From: Apoderus coryli
Lineage: Eukaryota > Arthropoda > Insecta > Coleoptera > Attelabidae
DNA length: 64,000 bases
Direction: 5' to 3'
Assembly (NCBI GenBank): GCA_911728435.2
Contig: OU452205.1
Location: 6,082,260-6,146,259 of the forward strand
A program made the position numbers and the translations under genes. Below the pieces are notes generated by a model. The model was not told the DNA's origin. It searched no databases and saw nothing but the letters and a program-made list of their open reading frames with translations. The first letter of the stretch is position 1. Every line of letters begins with the position of its first letter. Of this stretch, positions 11,212 through 22,695 are shown in pieces.

Positions 11212-14200
11212 ATGGCAAATACGTTAGTTTTGGAATGGATAGATGATTATAAAACTTTACCAGAAAGCGAAATCCATACATATGCCATAGAACAAGAAAA
11301 TAATCATGAAGTTATGTTAGCCTTGTACAACGTTTTAGCTGAACCCCATAAGTATAAGTCTGATAATGTACGAATAAAGTTCAATATATGTGATATATGT
11401 TATTAATTTAATTGCCTTGTTTTTGTAGCTGATAGATGGAATTTGCCAGCAATTACTGAATTTTTATAGATCCGGTGAGGAACAATTAAGGAAATTTGCG
11501 ATGCAATATATACCAGCACTTGTTTTCTTGCATTTGTCAGACAGGTCCTATTTAACAGTACAAACGTTGTTAGTTAGTTTATACAATTTAGAGGTAATTT
11601 TTTGATTTTTTTTAAGGAGCGACTATATTAATTAAGAGCAAGATTAAAACCATACATACTTACTAGATCACTTTTTGAAGTTTCACCTTTTATACCTGAG
11701 TTATTCAATAGAAAAGGTGTTTTTGCTGGTTTTGTTCTTAAACAAAATAATAAATATATGGCGAAACGTCATTTGAATGAATAAAAGCTATTAGCATTTT
11801 TCAAAGTCCTTATTCCCTAAGAATCCATCACTATTTAATATTGTTTGGACAAGAACTTATACAATTAATGAGAAATATCAACTCAAAATGCTTTATAGAT
11901 TATATTGAAAAACTCGATATCACTTCATCAAAACATTTTTTAATCTTGACGCTCGTTTCGTTAACACTTAGCCTCCTCAGGAGACAAAGGTTCTACTCAT
12001 CGATTATAGCTAATGATAACTTTGACAGTTTTACGTTCCTTATATGCCAATATTTTACCTCGATCAAATACTTATTAATTGTTATGTTGATTTCAGGTAA
12101 TAGACTCAAAATGTTTACCTCGGACATTATCGTTTAGGATTCCCAGTCTGGCACAACCGTCAATCTACCATGACTCAAATACCTTGTTACCAGCATTTAT
12201 AGCGGAAAATTCACTTAGAAGATGGGAGGAGTGTAATATTAAGTTAGTCAGTTGGGGTCCTCTGCCGCAAGTTGAATCGATCAATGCGCAAAATCGACAG
12301 AGAATAGTGACGGCCCTAATATTTTTGTATAATAGACAATTGGCCAATGTGTTTACTCAAGGTATTGAGTACACTTGTAGAGGCATATCAAGGTAAATAT
12401 TTTTTTTCCTGGATTGTCCACAAATTAGTTTGTAATCGTTGGCAACAATTCATTTTCTTTTAAGATTGGTCACTCAAGGATTCAATTATAATTCTGGTAG
12501 TGCCAGAAGTTCTGTAACTAGTGATAGTAGTTTTCAACAACCATTAAGTATTTTACCAAGAGTCCCAGTATCTAGCCCATTACTCATAGAATTCCTGCAT
12601 ATTATTTATCATGCGGCTGAACGGTGTGCCAATGGGGCTGTGCAGGCTCTACACGATGTTATACATAGGGCTAGATATGAAGCATACTCAGGTAAGTTTA
12701 TTTGTTTTTTTTTTTTGTCTAAATTACATTATTATGGTTTAATAGTTGATTGTGTGTGGATCATGAACAATAGAAGCTTATTTATTTTATTTTTTCCTAT
12801 CAGTCAACTGTTATACACATTAACCTTTAGTATCCCATGAGCATAGAAGATTTTATGGTAAAACGACGACTGTGATAGCGTTAACTGATTTTTGCTTCAC
12901 TCGGTATTTTGTTCCCATTTATTTATTTTTTAATTAATAAATTACATAATATAACAAAATTATTAACTTACTCTAATGATGTATAAATAAATAAATAATA
13001 GGGAGGGAGAATGGTGCGTGCAGGATGTAAAAACTTTGCGAAGTTTGTCCACCTCCAGACAGACAGACACTCTAAAAACTCTCCACACACTTTTTATTTA
13101 CTTCAACTTACAAATTTGGTAATATTTTCAAAATTAGTAACAAAAACTTAAATTATAATTGTAACGAAAATTCCTATTCAAAGATAAACAATAAATATTA
13201 AAACAAAATAAAGTAAAAAGTAACCAAACTGTATAATGATGATACAGGGAAACAGATGCAGCTTCAACTCATAAACTCAATGTTTTGACCCCTCAACCAA
13301 CTTGAAAGTTTTGATTTAAATTTTTTTAAATTCGCTTTATTTTTCAATTCCACTGGCATTTGATTAAAGACCCCCTCTGCCCGATTGTTTTTTTACATGC
13401 AGGTTCCCGTATAATCTCTTTTTTCTTATCACGAGTTAAATTAGCGTGGTCTGGCGTCCCTAAAAATTTGTTCGAGTTATTAAGTTGGAGAACAGCACTC
13501 TTATAAAACAACTGTCTTATGGTCAACACATCAGCTAGTTTAAACAAATTTTCTCTCGGGAATCGAATATCTAAATCAAAGATTATTTTTAATATTCTTT
13601 TTTGTACGATTACCAAAGGTTCTAGATTGGCTCTATATGCTCCACCCCAACCCACAATTCCATAGGATAATAGAGACTACTAAACTATAATGCAGAGAGA
13701 GATTTTCTTTTGCTGTTAAATTTGTTTTTGTATTTTTGAAGATGTACAAAAACGAACAAATCTTTTTGACCAGAGCTTGAACATGGATATCCCATCTTAG
13801 ATGCCGATCGAGTATAATACCGAGATACTTAACATGATCAGCCCTGCTCACATCAAAACTCGTCTCTCTCTGCATTAGATTAATGGTGATCTTATTTGTT
13901 TCGGTTTGCGTAGCTACACTATTTGTAAAGGGAACATAAATAAGATTGAGAGTGTTCAAAGAAAATTCTTAAAATTCCTTGCATTTAGGATTGATGGTCA
14001 TTTTCCATCGCGCGTTCTTGATGACCAACTCTTATTGAACTGATTTGATTTTTGGTCGATTTCGTACTTTTGCTGCGCAAGTGTTTCTGTTGAAACTGAT
14101 AATGGTGATTGCAATTCCTTGGGAAGCGAAAATATTTATTTCTTTGTGGTTAAGATCGATACTTTTAAATACGCTTTATCACAACATCTGCGGTTTTAGC

Positions 14201-17200
14201 TAATTGTTTTCATAGAACTGTATCTATGTTCTGGTCATTGGTTGCGCATTTTATTTTATTCATAGTTATAGAAAATTTGTTTATTATAATAATTGTTTAA
14301 TTACTTTAATATTGTATTATCTTTTTTCTTGTAATTATTGGGTTTTCCACCTATTAGGCAATGAAGTGTATTTATTTATTTTAAAGTACAACAAAATATG
14401 TCACAACGGTCGCAGATCTCATTAAAGTTATTACACATAACATGAATAGGAGATTTAAGGAAAATATTTGTTATCGATCTTGAACAATGAAAAGTCTGAG
14501 TATTGCGACTGTTAAATTGTGGAACGTTTTTTTTTTAATTTGCCAAGGATTTCAACCAATTAAGTAAAATAGAATACTGAATGCCCCAGAGTAGACTCCA
14601 TCAAGCTTGAACCCAATAAATTTAAGAAACCACACAAGTGTCTTAATACAAGTTGCATATGATTTCTGTTAGCTGAAAACTTTTGTATCATAAGGAACAT
14701 CTGGATCATAATGAATCTTATTAAAGTACAGATAGTGAATATCTAATCGATCAATTAAAATCAAGTGGTCATGATGTTTCAAGTTAATTATATATATTTT
14801 TTTATATTTTAGATGTATTATTAGTAAGTAATTCGGTTAAAAATTTACTGGAACATTCCCCAACTGTATCAATTACAACAAGGCCTTCGCATACTCATAG
14901 CGTATCAAAATCTATGATAACGAATGCGTCATTCCGAACGAAAAAGTTACCAGGTAAGATTTTACCTTGTCTAACGACAGAGTGGGTTCCGGGAGGATAC
15001 ATTGCTCTTACAGAATATAAATTCAATTACTGAGCATCTAACAATTTTAGGTCAATTTTGCAATATAGTTAAAGCTCATTATTATTATTATTTCGCCACT
15101 ATTTAAAATGCTGTCCTTTCCGATTAATAATTAAAGCCACTGCGTGAGTGAGAAATGTAAATTTGCTAGTGGCTCTTATGTTAAATAAAGTTGGATAAAA
15201 CTTAATATAAACAAAACATAAATTAAAAAACTTATCTTTATGGAGTCCTAACGTTTCAGGAACCAATCTGTTCCCGTCGTCAGAGGATAAAAACAGTAAT
15301 ATTTAATTTGTATTTCAAGTAAATATTACTATGAACAATTTTCGCATATTGACATTTGTCAACTAATCAATTTGGCGTTTGTGATAAATAAGGTAATCTA
15401 GACTATACTTGGTGTTTGAACTATACAATGTTGAACCAAATTATATCAATATCTAAAGAAAATTCTGAGAGGCATTGCTATTCACCCTTTATGATTCTAA
15501 TAGTTTCTTTTAATTTCCTTTTCATTGTCCTGGATTTGAATTCTATGACCTGTTTGTTACGCGTGTTCGGCTATGTTATATTTTTGAAATTCCCTTCTCC
15601 TAATGTAGTCTTGGTGTTCTTTTACTCTTTTCAGTGGCCTGCCTGTTTCTCCAATATAATATCTGTTACAACCACATGGAATTTAAATGTAAATCTATTA
15701 CCTATCCTTTTTATTTTATCTGAAGTAATAGATTTAACATTCGATCGGTTTTCAAAACAAAAAATACTCTACGTTGATTTTTAACAAGAACTAAACCTGA
15801 AAATGAAAATCAAAAAACTAAAAATTGCATTTACAAAATTCCATGTGATTGCTTTCTGTTCCTCGGTCAATAGATGTGGTATCTAAAGGGAATTTAATTT
15901 CTTTGTGCCTTAATTTCACGATAATATATTACAGGTCGATCTTCCTTGCTTGCTCACAGCATCGAATGTATAGTAATAATAATCCGTTTATTTGCAACAC
16001 AACAATAATTACATTTTATATGAATATCAAATAACAATTATATATTATATTTAACTATATGATATAAGTATTTGAGAATGACATACGTTTTCTCTTTTTC
16101 AACAATTACATTTACCTAAGTGACAACTGACCTAAGACACCTTTCATAAACTACATAATGCTGCCCTCTATACTAGGTTGTACAACTATTCTGCGAACAT
16201 AAGTCTAACATAAAAGAAGAATAGTTGACAAGAATGACATTTGACAATACAGATACAAATATACTTTTAGCGGCAAATTCAAATGAAAAGCAAATATAAA
16301 GTATTGCACAAAGGATATGGAGGCAGATAAACTGATTTTTAATCCATATCCTTATAAGTTTATTTTATATAAACATTTTAAAGTTAGAACGCTCTATGAT
16401 AAACCAAATTGATGATAATAATTTATCATTATACGAAGAATGGTAATCTGTTCGGTAGGTAAGCAAATGAAAGGCAATCATAATATAACTCAATGATAAT
16501 TTAGTATGTACATTTGATTATGGGCTCCCTCTATGTCTCAGTACGCAAAACTATAAAAGACAACTCTTGCGACATGGTTCTAAATAAAATCAAATATTTA
16601 ATTCAAAAGTTTGAAACGATATTTATAAATAAATAAGACAAGATAATTAACGTTGACTTATTGTGGTATACTTAGCAGAAAAAACTCTAAAACTATTTTT
16701 GTTAAATATATACCGTGCTTTCATTTTAAAGCTTGCCACCCAGAATAACTAGTCATCTGAAGTAGACACGATTTTCTGCAAAAATTGTCTTTTTTTCTTT
16801 ATAAATTTGGTTTTGAAACTTCATAGGTTCTGATGATGGACAAATATGTGTGTTTTAAATTGACAAAATTGATCGATTCTACTGAAATGTGTTAATGATA
16901 TATTTAATAGATGTTTTAAATTCCTTGCAGACGACATTCCTATACAAGATGAACAACAACAGTCTGATACTCCATTAGATTCTATTACAGAAGAGCAAGA
17001 AGACATTGATAAATCAAAACCAAAAGGTGCTGTTGGTGCTTTGAAGCATTTACCAAAATTAGGTTTAGGAAAGAAACATAAAACGAAGAATAACCCCCAG
17101 GGTGATCAAGTGGAAATGGCATCAACAGGTAAAATTTTTATTTGGTTACAAAAGTACTTAAATGATAAGTTAAAAATCACAATTTAATTTTTTGGATATT

Positions 17201-20200
17201 AAAATAGTTTAGGGATTGGATGTGTAGGGTTGTTTTATATTTCTTTATGCATCACAATTAGTAAAGCATTAAAATACAAGGTGGTACAATTGAAATCAAA
17301 GGGGAAATCTTGGATATGTAGATTTTGTTTACGAAGGGGACATATTTTGGCAAAATTGGAGCCTTTGTAGTGACGAAAGTAGGTATTTTAATTCTCTTTA
17401 CAAACTTTTGGTTTTTGGAAGTTGAAGTCACTAGGACTTCACAGTTTTATTTCTTGTGGTAACTTAAATAAGCGTTTATTGCCCAACAGAATAAATCCCT
17501 TTACAGAGCAACATATAATACAACATTATAAATAATAAAGAATAATAAAGATAATAAATCAAATTAAATTACAGCAAATCAAACAAACCAAAATCAATCA
17601 CAATCAAGAAACTAAACGGAATAATATTGAACAAAATAACAAATTAAATTCAGATGTAGACACTTACTTTCATTACATTATCTTACTATTACATTAGCAT
17701 TACATCACACCCTAAAAAAACTACGAGCAGTTTCCACTAAGTCGTGCAACAAACAATCAAATATGTAAACTGACAGTCGTTTTACCACTTCACCAAAACA
17801 CTTCTTTTTAAATCTCGACGCGCGTTTCGCTAACAATGTTAGCATCCTCAGGAGAGAATTAATTCTCTCCTGAGGATGCTAACATTGTTAGCGAAACGCG
17901 CGTCGAGATTTAAAAAGAAGTGTTTTGGTGAAGTGGTAAAACGACTGTCAGTTTAGTGTTCTACGCCAAAGGTTCTACTCATCGATTATAAATCAAATAT
18001 GTCGCAATCGTTACAGATCATATTAAAATTATTACACATCACAAAAACTGGCGATTTCGTGTATAGATTCGTAACAGGACGTTTGCAGTAAAACGTTAAT
18101 CCGTTACGACTCCCCAGGCGTGGAACATTTATATCAATCTCAGCCAGCAACTCAGAGCAATCGATTTTACCATTTAAAAGACCGTACAAAAATTTCAAAG
18201 AAGCAAGGATTCTACGGAACTCCAAGCTACGGACATTAAATCTATTCCAGAGCATCGAACTATCCACCCCTCTTTCTGGATAAACGCCATCAGATTTATA
18301 TACGAGATATTTAAGGAATTTCCTTTGAATTTTTTCAATGGCGTACTTATGGACCTCATAAATAGGATACCAGGTGATTGAACAATACTCTAGTTTCGAA
18401 CGAACGTAAGAGAAATACAATGTTTTCAATGCGTTAATATTTTTAAAGCCTGTGCAATTTCTAACAATGAAACCATAAGCGATTATCATTCGCCTTTAAG
18501 TTAATATGAGGAACGAAAGACAATCTCGAGTCTAACGTAACACCCAAATCGGTAGAAGTTGCACATCTCTCGAGAACAGTCTGTCCAAGTCGATACTGAA
18601 AATTAAAAGCAGTTTTCCTTCTCGAATAAGACATGCATTTACACTTCTTAGCATGTAGATATAGCTTGTTATTGTTACACCAACTCTCCATCGCCTCAAG
18701 CTCACTCTGAAGACCTATGCAGTCCTCGTACGACACGATAGTGGCGAACAGCTTAACATCGTCAGCGAAAAACAACCTGTTAACTTGCAGACACTCGTTA
18801 AGATCGTTAATGAAGATCAAGAAAAGTAGGGGACCCAAGTTTGAACCCTGAGGCACACCAGAGGATGCTTTATATTTTTTGGAATTGTAGCCATTATAAA
18901 CTACATACTGTAGTCTGTTTCGAAGATATGAAATAAACAACGACTTCAGGTTATTGACAAACCCATAGCTGTCCAGCTTCCGAATTAGCACCCCATGATC
19001 CAACCTGTCGAAAGCCTTGGCAAAGTCGGTATAAATAACATCCAGCTGTCCCCCCCATCGACAATACGCGTCGCCCTCTCTGTGAAACAAGAAAGATTAG
19101 TGAGAGTGGACCTATTCGGCATAAAACCGTGATGATTTATGGTGATTTGAATCTCAGACGTAAACCATACTGGAAATCTACGCTTAAAATTATGATAACG
19201 CGGCACATGCCGGTCGATAACATTAAAGAGCAATTCATAAAGCTTATCCAACGCTGTATCGCCATTATACAATATAATAATGTAATATAATGAAAGTAAA
19301 TGTCTACATCTGAATTTAATTTGTTATTTTGTTCAATATTATTCCGGTTAGTTTCTGGATTGTAATTGATTTTGGTTTGTTTGATTTGCTGTAATTTAAT
19401 TTGATTTATTATCTTTGTTATTGTTTATTATTTATAATGTTGTATTATATGTTGCTCTGTAAAGGGATTTATTCTGTTGGGCAATAAACGCTTATTTATT
19501 TATTTATTTATTTATTTATTATCAGTCAATGACACCTCGGACCAATCAAACAAAAAAAGGGAGTTATATAAATTGGGGTAGTCAGATTTCTTAAAGTTGT
19601 AAGGTTTAGATTCACTGTTCAATATGAACCGCCTTTCCCAAGTAACATTTCTTTAAGGAGGAAGACTTTAAAATTGCCTTAAGGTTATAAATGGGTAATG
19701 TGTGCCTTTTTCTTAAGCTTAAAAACTATACATAGGTAATATATTGTGCTTGTTGGTCTTAGAACTATGAAATCATACATACATCTTGAAACATGTTTGA
19801 AAAACGTTAAATCAACTATATATATGAGGAGTTTTAGGACCTAGTAGTTCTAAAACCTTAAGGTTTTGAAATGATTATATATAAGGCATTTTTTAGTCAC
19901 TTAAATGCCAAAATAAGACTTATAAGTTTTTTTTGCTGCTAGTTTAGAACCTAATTATAACTTCGCATTTTTTGTGCCTTTAAGTCATTTAAACAACTTT
20001 TCCATAACCATGTAGCCCATTTTAAAACTGATTAAAGACTATTTAGTTGAAGCGATGCGTTATAGGTTACTAAATAAGCTTTCTGGCATAACTCAATACT
20101 ACTTCCCTTATTTAAAATCTATTTGGTCACAAAAATTATCTTTTAGTCTCGTTTTCGCCTAGACAGAAGGTAACATCAACGTGTCCTGAATCTATACAGA

Positions 20201-22695
20201 ATGTCTCACGAAAAGCTAGTTCGTAGTGGAAATTTTAAAAGAAAGGTGCGACAGAACTTTCAACGAATTGCTAATGAGCAGGTTAATCAAATTTCAATTT
20301 TCAAAATATTTTAAATAAAAACAGTAATTTCGGGCTGCCTAAGGACCCTCGAACCTTATTGGCTACACCTGATACAAAAATTGAAGTTGATGAAATTGCT
20401 GGAGGGAGGTACTGGCACAATGGTTTACAAAAATGTATTAAATAGTGTTACCAAAATACAAAAACAAATTTAAATATTTCGATTAATATAAATATTGATG
20501 GTCTTCCGATTTTTACATCTTCCAAGTTTGAATTTTGGCCTATTCTCTTCAACATAAATGAACTAAATACTAAACCAATGGTGATTGGTTTGTATTATGG
20601 TAAAGGCAAGCCTAATACTGCATGCATTAATGAATATTTGTCAAAATTTGTTGAAGAGCTTCTGGTAGTTCTGAAAGATGGCATCTGCGTTGGAAAATAT
20701 AAAGGAAATGTATCCCTTAAATGTTTTATATGTGATTCACCAGCAAGGGCATTTATTAAAGGTGAGAATGTTGGAAGCATACAAAAAATATATATATAAC
20801 ATCCTACAGCTAATATGAAGGAGGATCTTTTGTGTCGCTATATTATATACTTGCATCAATTTTGTAACAAAGTTTAAAAAAGCAGTTAAATATTTAAAGC
20901 GTCGCTCAAGCTTTCTTTATTTGAAAAACATAGTGTCTATTTGACATAAAGAGAAAAAGTAGTTTTTTTACATTCAATTTCAATTTACAGGTGTCGCAAA
21001 TTATTGAAATCTGCTGGATCAGAGGTAGGTTGGTAACTACCAACACTATCACTTTCTCCATCCGTATCAGCAAGACCTTGCATTCTTTCCTGCTCTCCAC
21101 AAGCATCCTTGTACGAAGAAAACATTCTTTTACATATACCTGCATAGTTATATGTTTTCCAACCTTTGCCAGGTACAGATAATTCGTCATGGACTTTTCC
21201 AGCTTCGGATCTTGGAGGCCATGATAATATTCCCCTATTTTCCCACATTGCTTGCATCTTATTAGAACAAGAAAACTAGGAACATTTTCAGCTTATCAGC
21301 AATTATTACTTTGTACTTACCGTTTCAATTAAAAGACACACTGTATAATAAATATGAATAAAAGCTGGCATGTGATCACAACTACACATCCAAAACAATA
21401 CTAAACAGGTCGTTAGAAAGTTGCGATGGTGCCACTTTTAAGCTCGAGTTGTATAAAGGCAATTATTAGTTCTGAACAGTGTTATTTAGCATTATTTAGG
21501 TTACGAATTTGATCTTAAGGTTATATTTTAGCATATTTTCAGACTTTCAAGCAACTTAGGTTATATTTTGGTTATTTCAAAAGCTTATAAGCATTTGTTT
21601 CCTATCGGCCATTTTAAGATTATGACATAGTTAAATAACAAAATATTTTTGAAAATATAGGTAATTCTGCGTAGTTTTAGGTTCGGGAAACACATTTTTT
21701 CATAATTTTATATTCATAGGTTTCCGTATATTAGAATTTCGACTACTTTTAAAAACAAAATATTTCCCTTGTATTTTAAATATAACTAAAAAAAATATTT
21801 ATACTAATAATATCGATAGCCCATGAATTTTATGCTACTTTTATATAATATTTTGACAGTAAAATAGAAGGTGCATTAAAATCAGCAATTTGTGTCCGCT
21901 ATTTGATGCAGTTTTATATCACGTATAATATTGAATGATAAATAATTATCATAATTTACCATTACAATATTACCTACCAAAGAGTTATTTAACTAGAAAT
22001 AATACCGTATATTAACCAACTAATCCAAAAATTAGAAGCAGTCTGTAATATATTTTACTTAATAGTTTTAAGACTGCTTTCCGCAGATCAACTCTTTACT
22101 AATAGGTTGTAGTTGATAATTCGCAAGGAGCTAGTTAGAACCTTTTAGTGGCTAAATTAGAACTTTAAACCTCTGATTCATGGGTTATAATTCAGTTATA
22201 TATTGGCTAGTAAGGATATATAAAGGTTATATTATAGCTGCACAAATATTCAATATTGAACCTTAAGGTTCTGAAATGTCGACAACTTTTAGGTTAGCAG
22301 GAGGTTCTGTAGCGTGGGCCCTTTTGGTCACCAGGAGTTTGTGTAGCCGGCTAGAGGAGGTTGTTTTATACCTAATGGCATATGTAAACAAAATCCATAA
22401 AGTGGTTCTAGCACCAATATACAACCTTCCTAGAACTATATTTTGTTACTTGGGTTGTTTCTTAATAACAGTTACTTGTTATACATGTGAGATATGTTGT
22501 AGGAGAACGATGGTTCAAACAACAAACTTGTGGAACACCATGTATATCACTGAAAGTTTTATCCTTCAGGGAAAAAAAAAACTAAAAACAGTAGTTTCAA
22601 AATTATGTTAGGTTCGTATGTTTTTAGGTGATGCAGTAAATGATTCAATGGCCAACGACACAAATTACAATTCCGTACATGTCAGTGCAGTCTAA
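11212..22695 (+). CDS. Hyccin (FAM126 family), seven exons
   Basis: Hyccin scaffolds the plasma-membrane PI4-kinase III alpha complex with TTC7 and EFR3, supporting PI4P synthesis. Exons are 11212-11367, 11429-11593, 12097-12392, 12465-12691, 14813-14953, 16931-17128 and 22628-22695. All introns are GT-AG, phases 0,0,2,1,1,1 match across every junction, and the joined frame is 417 codons with the stop. Family blocks are WIDDYKTLPESEIHTYA (usual WLSEFKTLPE), FYRSGEEQLRKFAMQYIPAL, LSFRIPSLAQPSIYHDS, VSWGPLPQVESINAQNR, ILPRVPVSSPLLIEFL and ALHDVIHRARYEAYSDVLLV. The C-terminal third, from exon 5 on, is low-complexity, as is usual for the family. The tiny last exon (GDAVNDSMAND...VHVSAV) is supported by phase and acceptor only, so it is slightly less certain. 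Introns 2, 4, 5 and 6 carry transposon debris. Confidence 0.93.
11925..12012 (-). ncRNA. Hammerhead-like motif, Penelope-type, in hyccin intron 2
   Basis: On the minus strand, CTGAGGA (11980-11974) is followed by an imperfect stem II, GAAAC and a short stem III ending in GTC (11950-11948). This is the order of a type I hammerhead core. The flank CAAAGGTTCTACTCATCGAT is shared with the palindromic insertion at 17766-17990, so both derive from the same element family. Stem II here has at least one mismatch, so activity is doubtful. Confidence 0.55.
12985..13959 (-). mobile_element. LINE 3' fragment (Jockey-like reverse transcriptase C-terminus)
   Basis: On the minus strand two overlapping frames carry the post-catalytic part of a non-LTR ORF2. 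VKYLGIILDRHLRWDIHVQ is the typical YLGxxLDxxLxWxxH block, followed by LVVSIILWNCGLGW, then in another frame IVQKRILKIIFDLDIRFP and FKLADVLTIRQLFYKSAV. The UTR runs down to an AAATAAATAAATAA tail near 12985-13000. It is frameshifted and truncated at 5', inside hyccin intron 4. Confidence 0.8.
13940..14385 (+). mobile_element. LINE 3' fragment, opposite orientation
   Basis: Begins abruptly where the minus-strand LINE ends and reads KIERVQRKFLKFLAFRIDGH on +, the ORF2 C-terminal motif seen also at 18330 and 29640. A decayed tail ends in TATTTATTTATTTTA. Head-to-head juxtaposition with the preceding fragment suggests one inserted into the other. Confidence 0.7.
14395..14560 (-). mobile_element. 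LINE ORF2 C-terminal fragment
   Basis: The minus strand resembles the end of the LINE at 17986-18490, with the ending KSPIHVMCNNFNEICDRCDIF against KSPVFVMCNNFNMICNDCDI there. A short decayed piece in hyccin intron 4. Confidence 0.6.
15235..15795 (-). mobile_element. Penelope-like element remnant with GIY-YIG endonuclease
   Basis: On the minus strand, with frameshifts, the sequence reads IPCGCNRYYIGETGRPLKRV, then KEHQDYIRRREFQKYNIAEH and QTGHRIQIQDNE. This is the GIY-YIG domain of Penelope-like retroelements (usual CGxxYIGETGRxLxxRLxEH ... AEHxxxTGH). About 120 bp downstream on the same strand is a hammerhead-like core (15283-15250: CTGACGA, a 6-bp GGGAAC/GUUCCU stem, GAAAC) whose cleavage triplet has been lost. 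This order, endonuclease then ribozyme-bearing terminal region, fits the known architecture. It lies in hyccin intron 5 and is dead. Confidence 0.75.
15800..16925. other. Hyccin intron 5, remainder
   Basis: AT-rich intronic sequence without a recognisable gene or element. Confidence 0.4.
17465..19275 (-). mobile_element. LINE with partial reverse transcriptase (Jockey-like), internally deleted
   Basis: The minus strand encodes a truncated ORF2. It starts LDKLYELLFNVIDRHVP and FPVWFTSEIQ (the linker after the endonuclease), then jumps to GFMPNRSTLTNLSCF, so the early RT is deleted. It continues LDVIYTDFAKAFDRLDH, SSGVPQGSNLGPLLFLIFIN and the catalytic FFADD (near 18757-18768). A frame change near 18475 leads into FSYVRSKLEYCSITWYPIYE and the C-terminal MCNNFNMICNDCDIFDL. 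The 3' UTR runs from 17985 to 17465 and is split by the palindromic insertion at 17766-17990. It lies in hyccin intron 6. Confidence 0.88.
17766..17990. mobile_element. Palindromic Penelope-type insertion with two hammerhead cores and target duplication
   Basis: 17766-17955 is a perfect 190-bp palindrome (95-bp arms, centre between 17860 and 17861). A 35-base tail ending CATCGATTATA follows. The whole is flanked by AATCAAATATG (17755-17765, 17991-18001), an 11-bp target duplication in the LINE 3' UTR. Each arm carries a hammerhead core: 17870-17904 on + (CTGAGGA, 7-pair stem II TGCTAAC/GTTAGCG, GAAAC, short stem III, GTC, with TCTC/GAGA stem I) and its mirror at 17851-17817 on -. The tail sequence recurs beside the motif at 11948-11980. 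Confidence 0.9.
19276..19520 (+). mobile_element. LINE 3' UTR copy in inverse orientation
   Basis: This is the reverse complement of the LINE 3' UTR at 17465-17690: shared GCTCTGTAAAGGGATTTATT, TGGGCAATAAACGC and so on. It ends in (TTTA)n at 19490-19520. It abuts the 5' side of the preceding LINE, so the two 3' UTRs bracket the RT segment in opposite orientation. Confidence 0.85.
20201..20762 (+). pseudogene. TNP2-like transposase fragment
   Basis: The + strand reads MSHEKLVRSGNFKRKVRQ, then after a stop GLPKDPRTLLATPDTK and IAGGRYWHNGLQKCIK, another stop, then NINIDGLPIFTSSKFEFWPI, MVIGLYYGKGKPNTACINEY, FVEELLVVLKDGI and KCFICDSPARAFIKG. The block DGLPxFxSSxxxFWPI...FICDSPARAFIKG is typical of a widespread animal transposase family related, I believe, to plant TNP2 (EnSpm/CACTA). 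The RNase H-like core is only partly present. Two in-frame stops make it non-functional as read. A GTGAGA follows AFIKG directly and could be a splice donor. Confidence 0.65.
20985..21257 (-). CDS. Short convergent frame inside the TNP2-like element
   Basis: A minus-strand frame reads ILSWPPRSEAGKVHDELS, then VPGKGWKTYNYAGICKRMFS and a Glu/Asp/Ser-rich end. The W-P..SEA..(V/S)PG..W pattern resembles a small accessory protein I associate with this transposon type, but the match is from memory and weak. It is convergent with the transposase relic. It could equally be an exon of a longer second gene of the element. Confidence 0.35.
   Translation of the reverse strand: MQAMWENRGILSWPPRSEAGKVHDELSVPGKGWKTYNYAGICKRMFSSYKDACGEQERMQGLADTDGESDSVGSYQPTSDPADFNNLRHL

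Larger units (their letters stand above)
19637..22454 (+). mobile_element. DNA transposon with TNP2-like transposase remnant
   Basis: A 2.8-kb element in hyccin intron 6 with terminal inverted repeats CCCAAGTAACA / TGTTACTTGGG, flanked by TT on both sides. Ends are rich in TTAAGGTT-type subrepeats. The + strand carries a transposase relic, described separately, and the - strand a short second frame. The TNP2/EnSpm-like assignment rests on the transposase relic; the boundary call rests on the 11-bp TIR match. Confidence 0.65.

Noticed and set aside
11750..11800. Another hammerhead at GCGAAACGTC
   Set aside because: No CTGANGA at a suitable distance upstream and no stem II.
11841..12137. 98-codon + frame in hyccin intron 2
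   Set aside because: It runs through a Penelope-type fragment and past the exon 3 acceptor in a frame different from hyccin; no protein similarity.
15416..15784. 122-codon + frame
   Set aside because: It is antisense to the GIY-YIG endonuclease fragment, which explains the openness.
17465..19520. Twin-priming inversion of one LINE
   Set aside because: The 3' UTR is present twice in opposite orientation, which a single 5' inversion does not produce; two insertions explain it better.
22276..22611. 111-codon + frame before the last hyccin exon
   Set aside because: It crosses the right end of the TNP2-like transposon and has no family signature.
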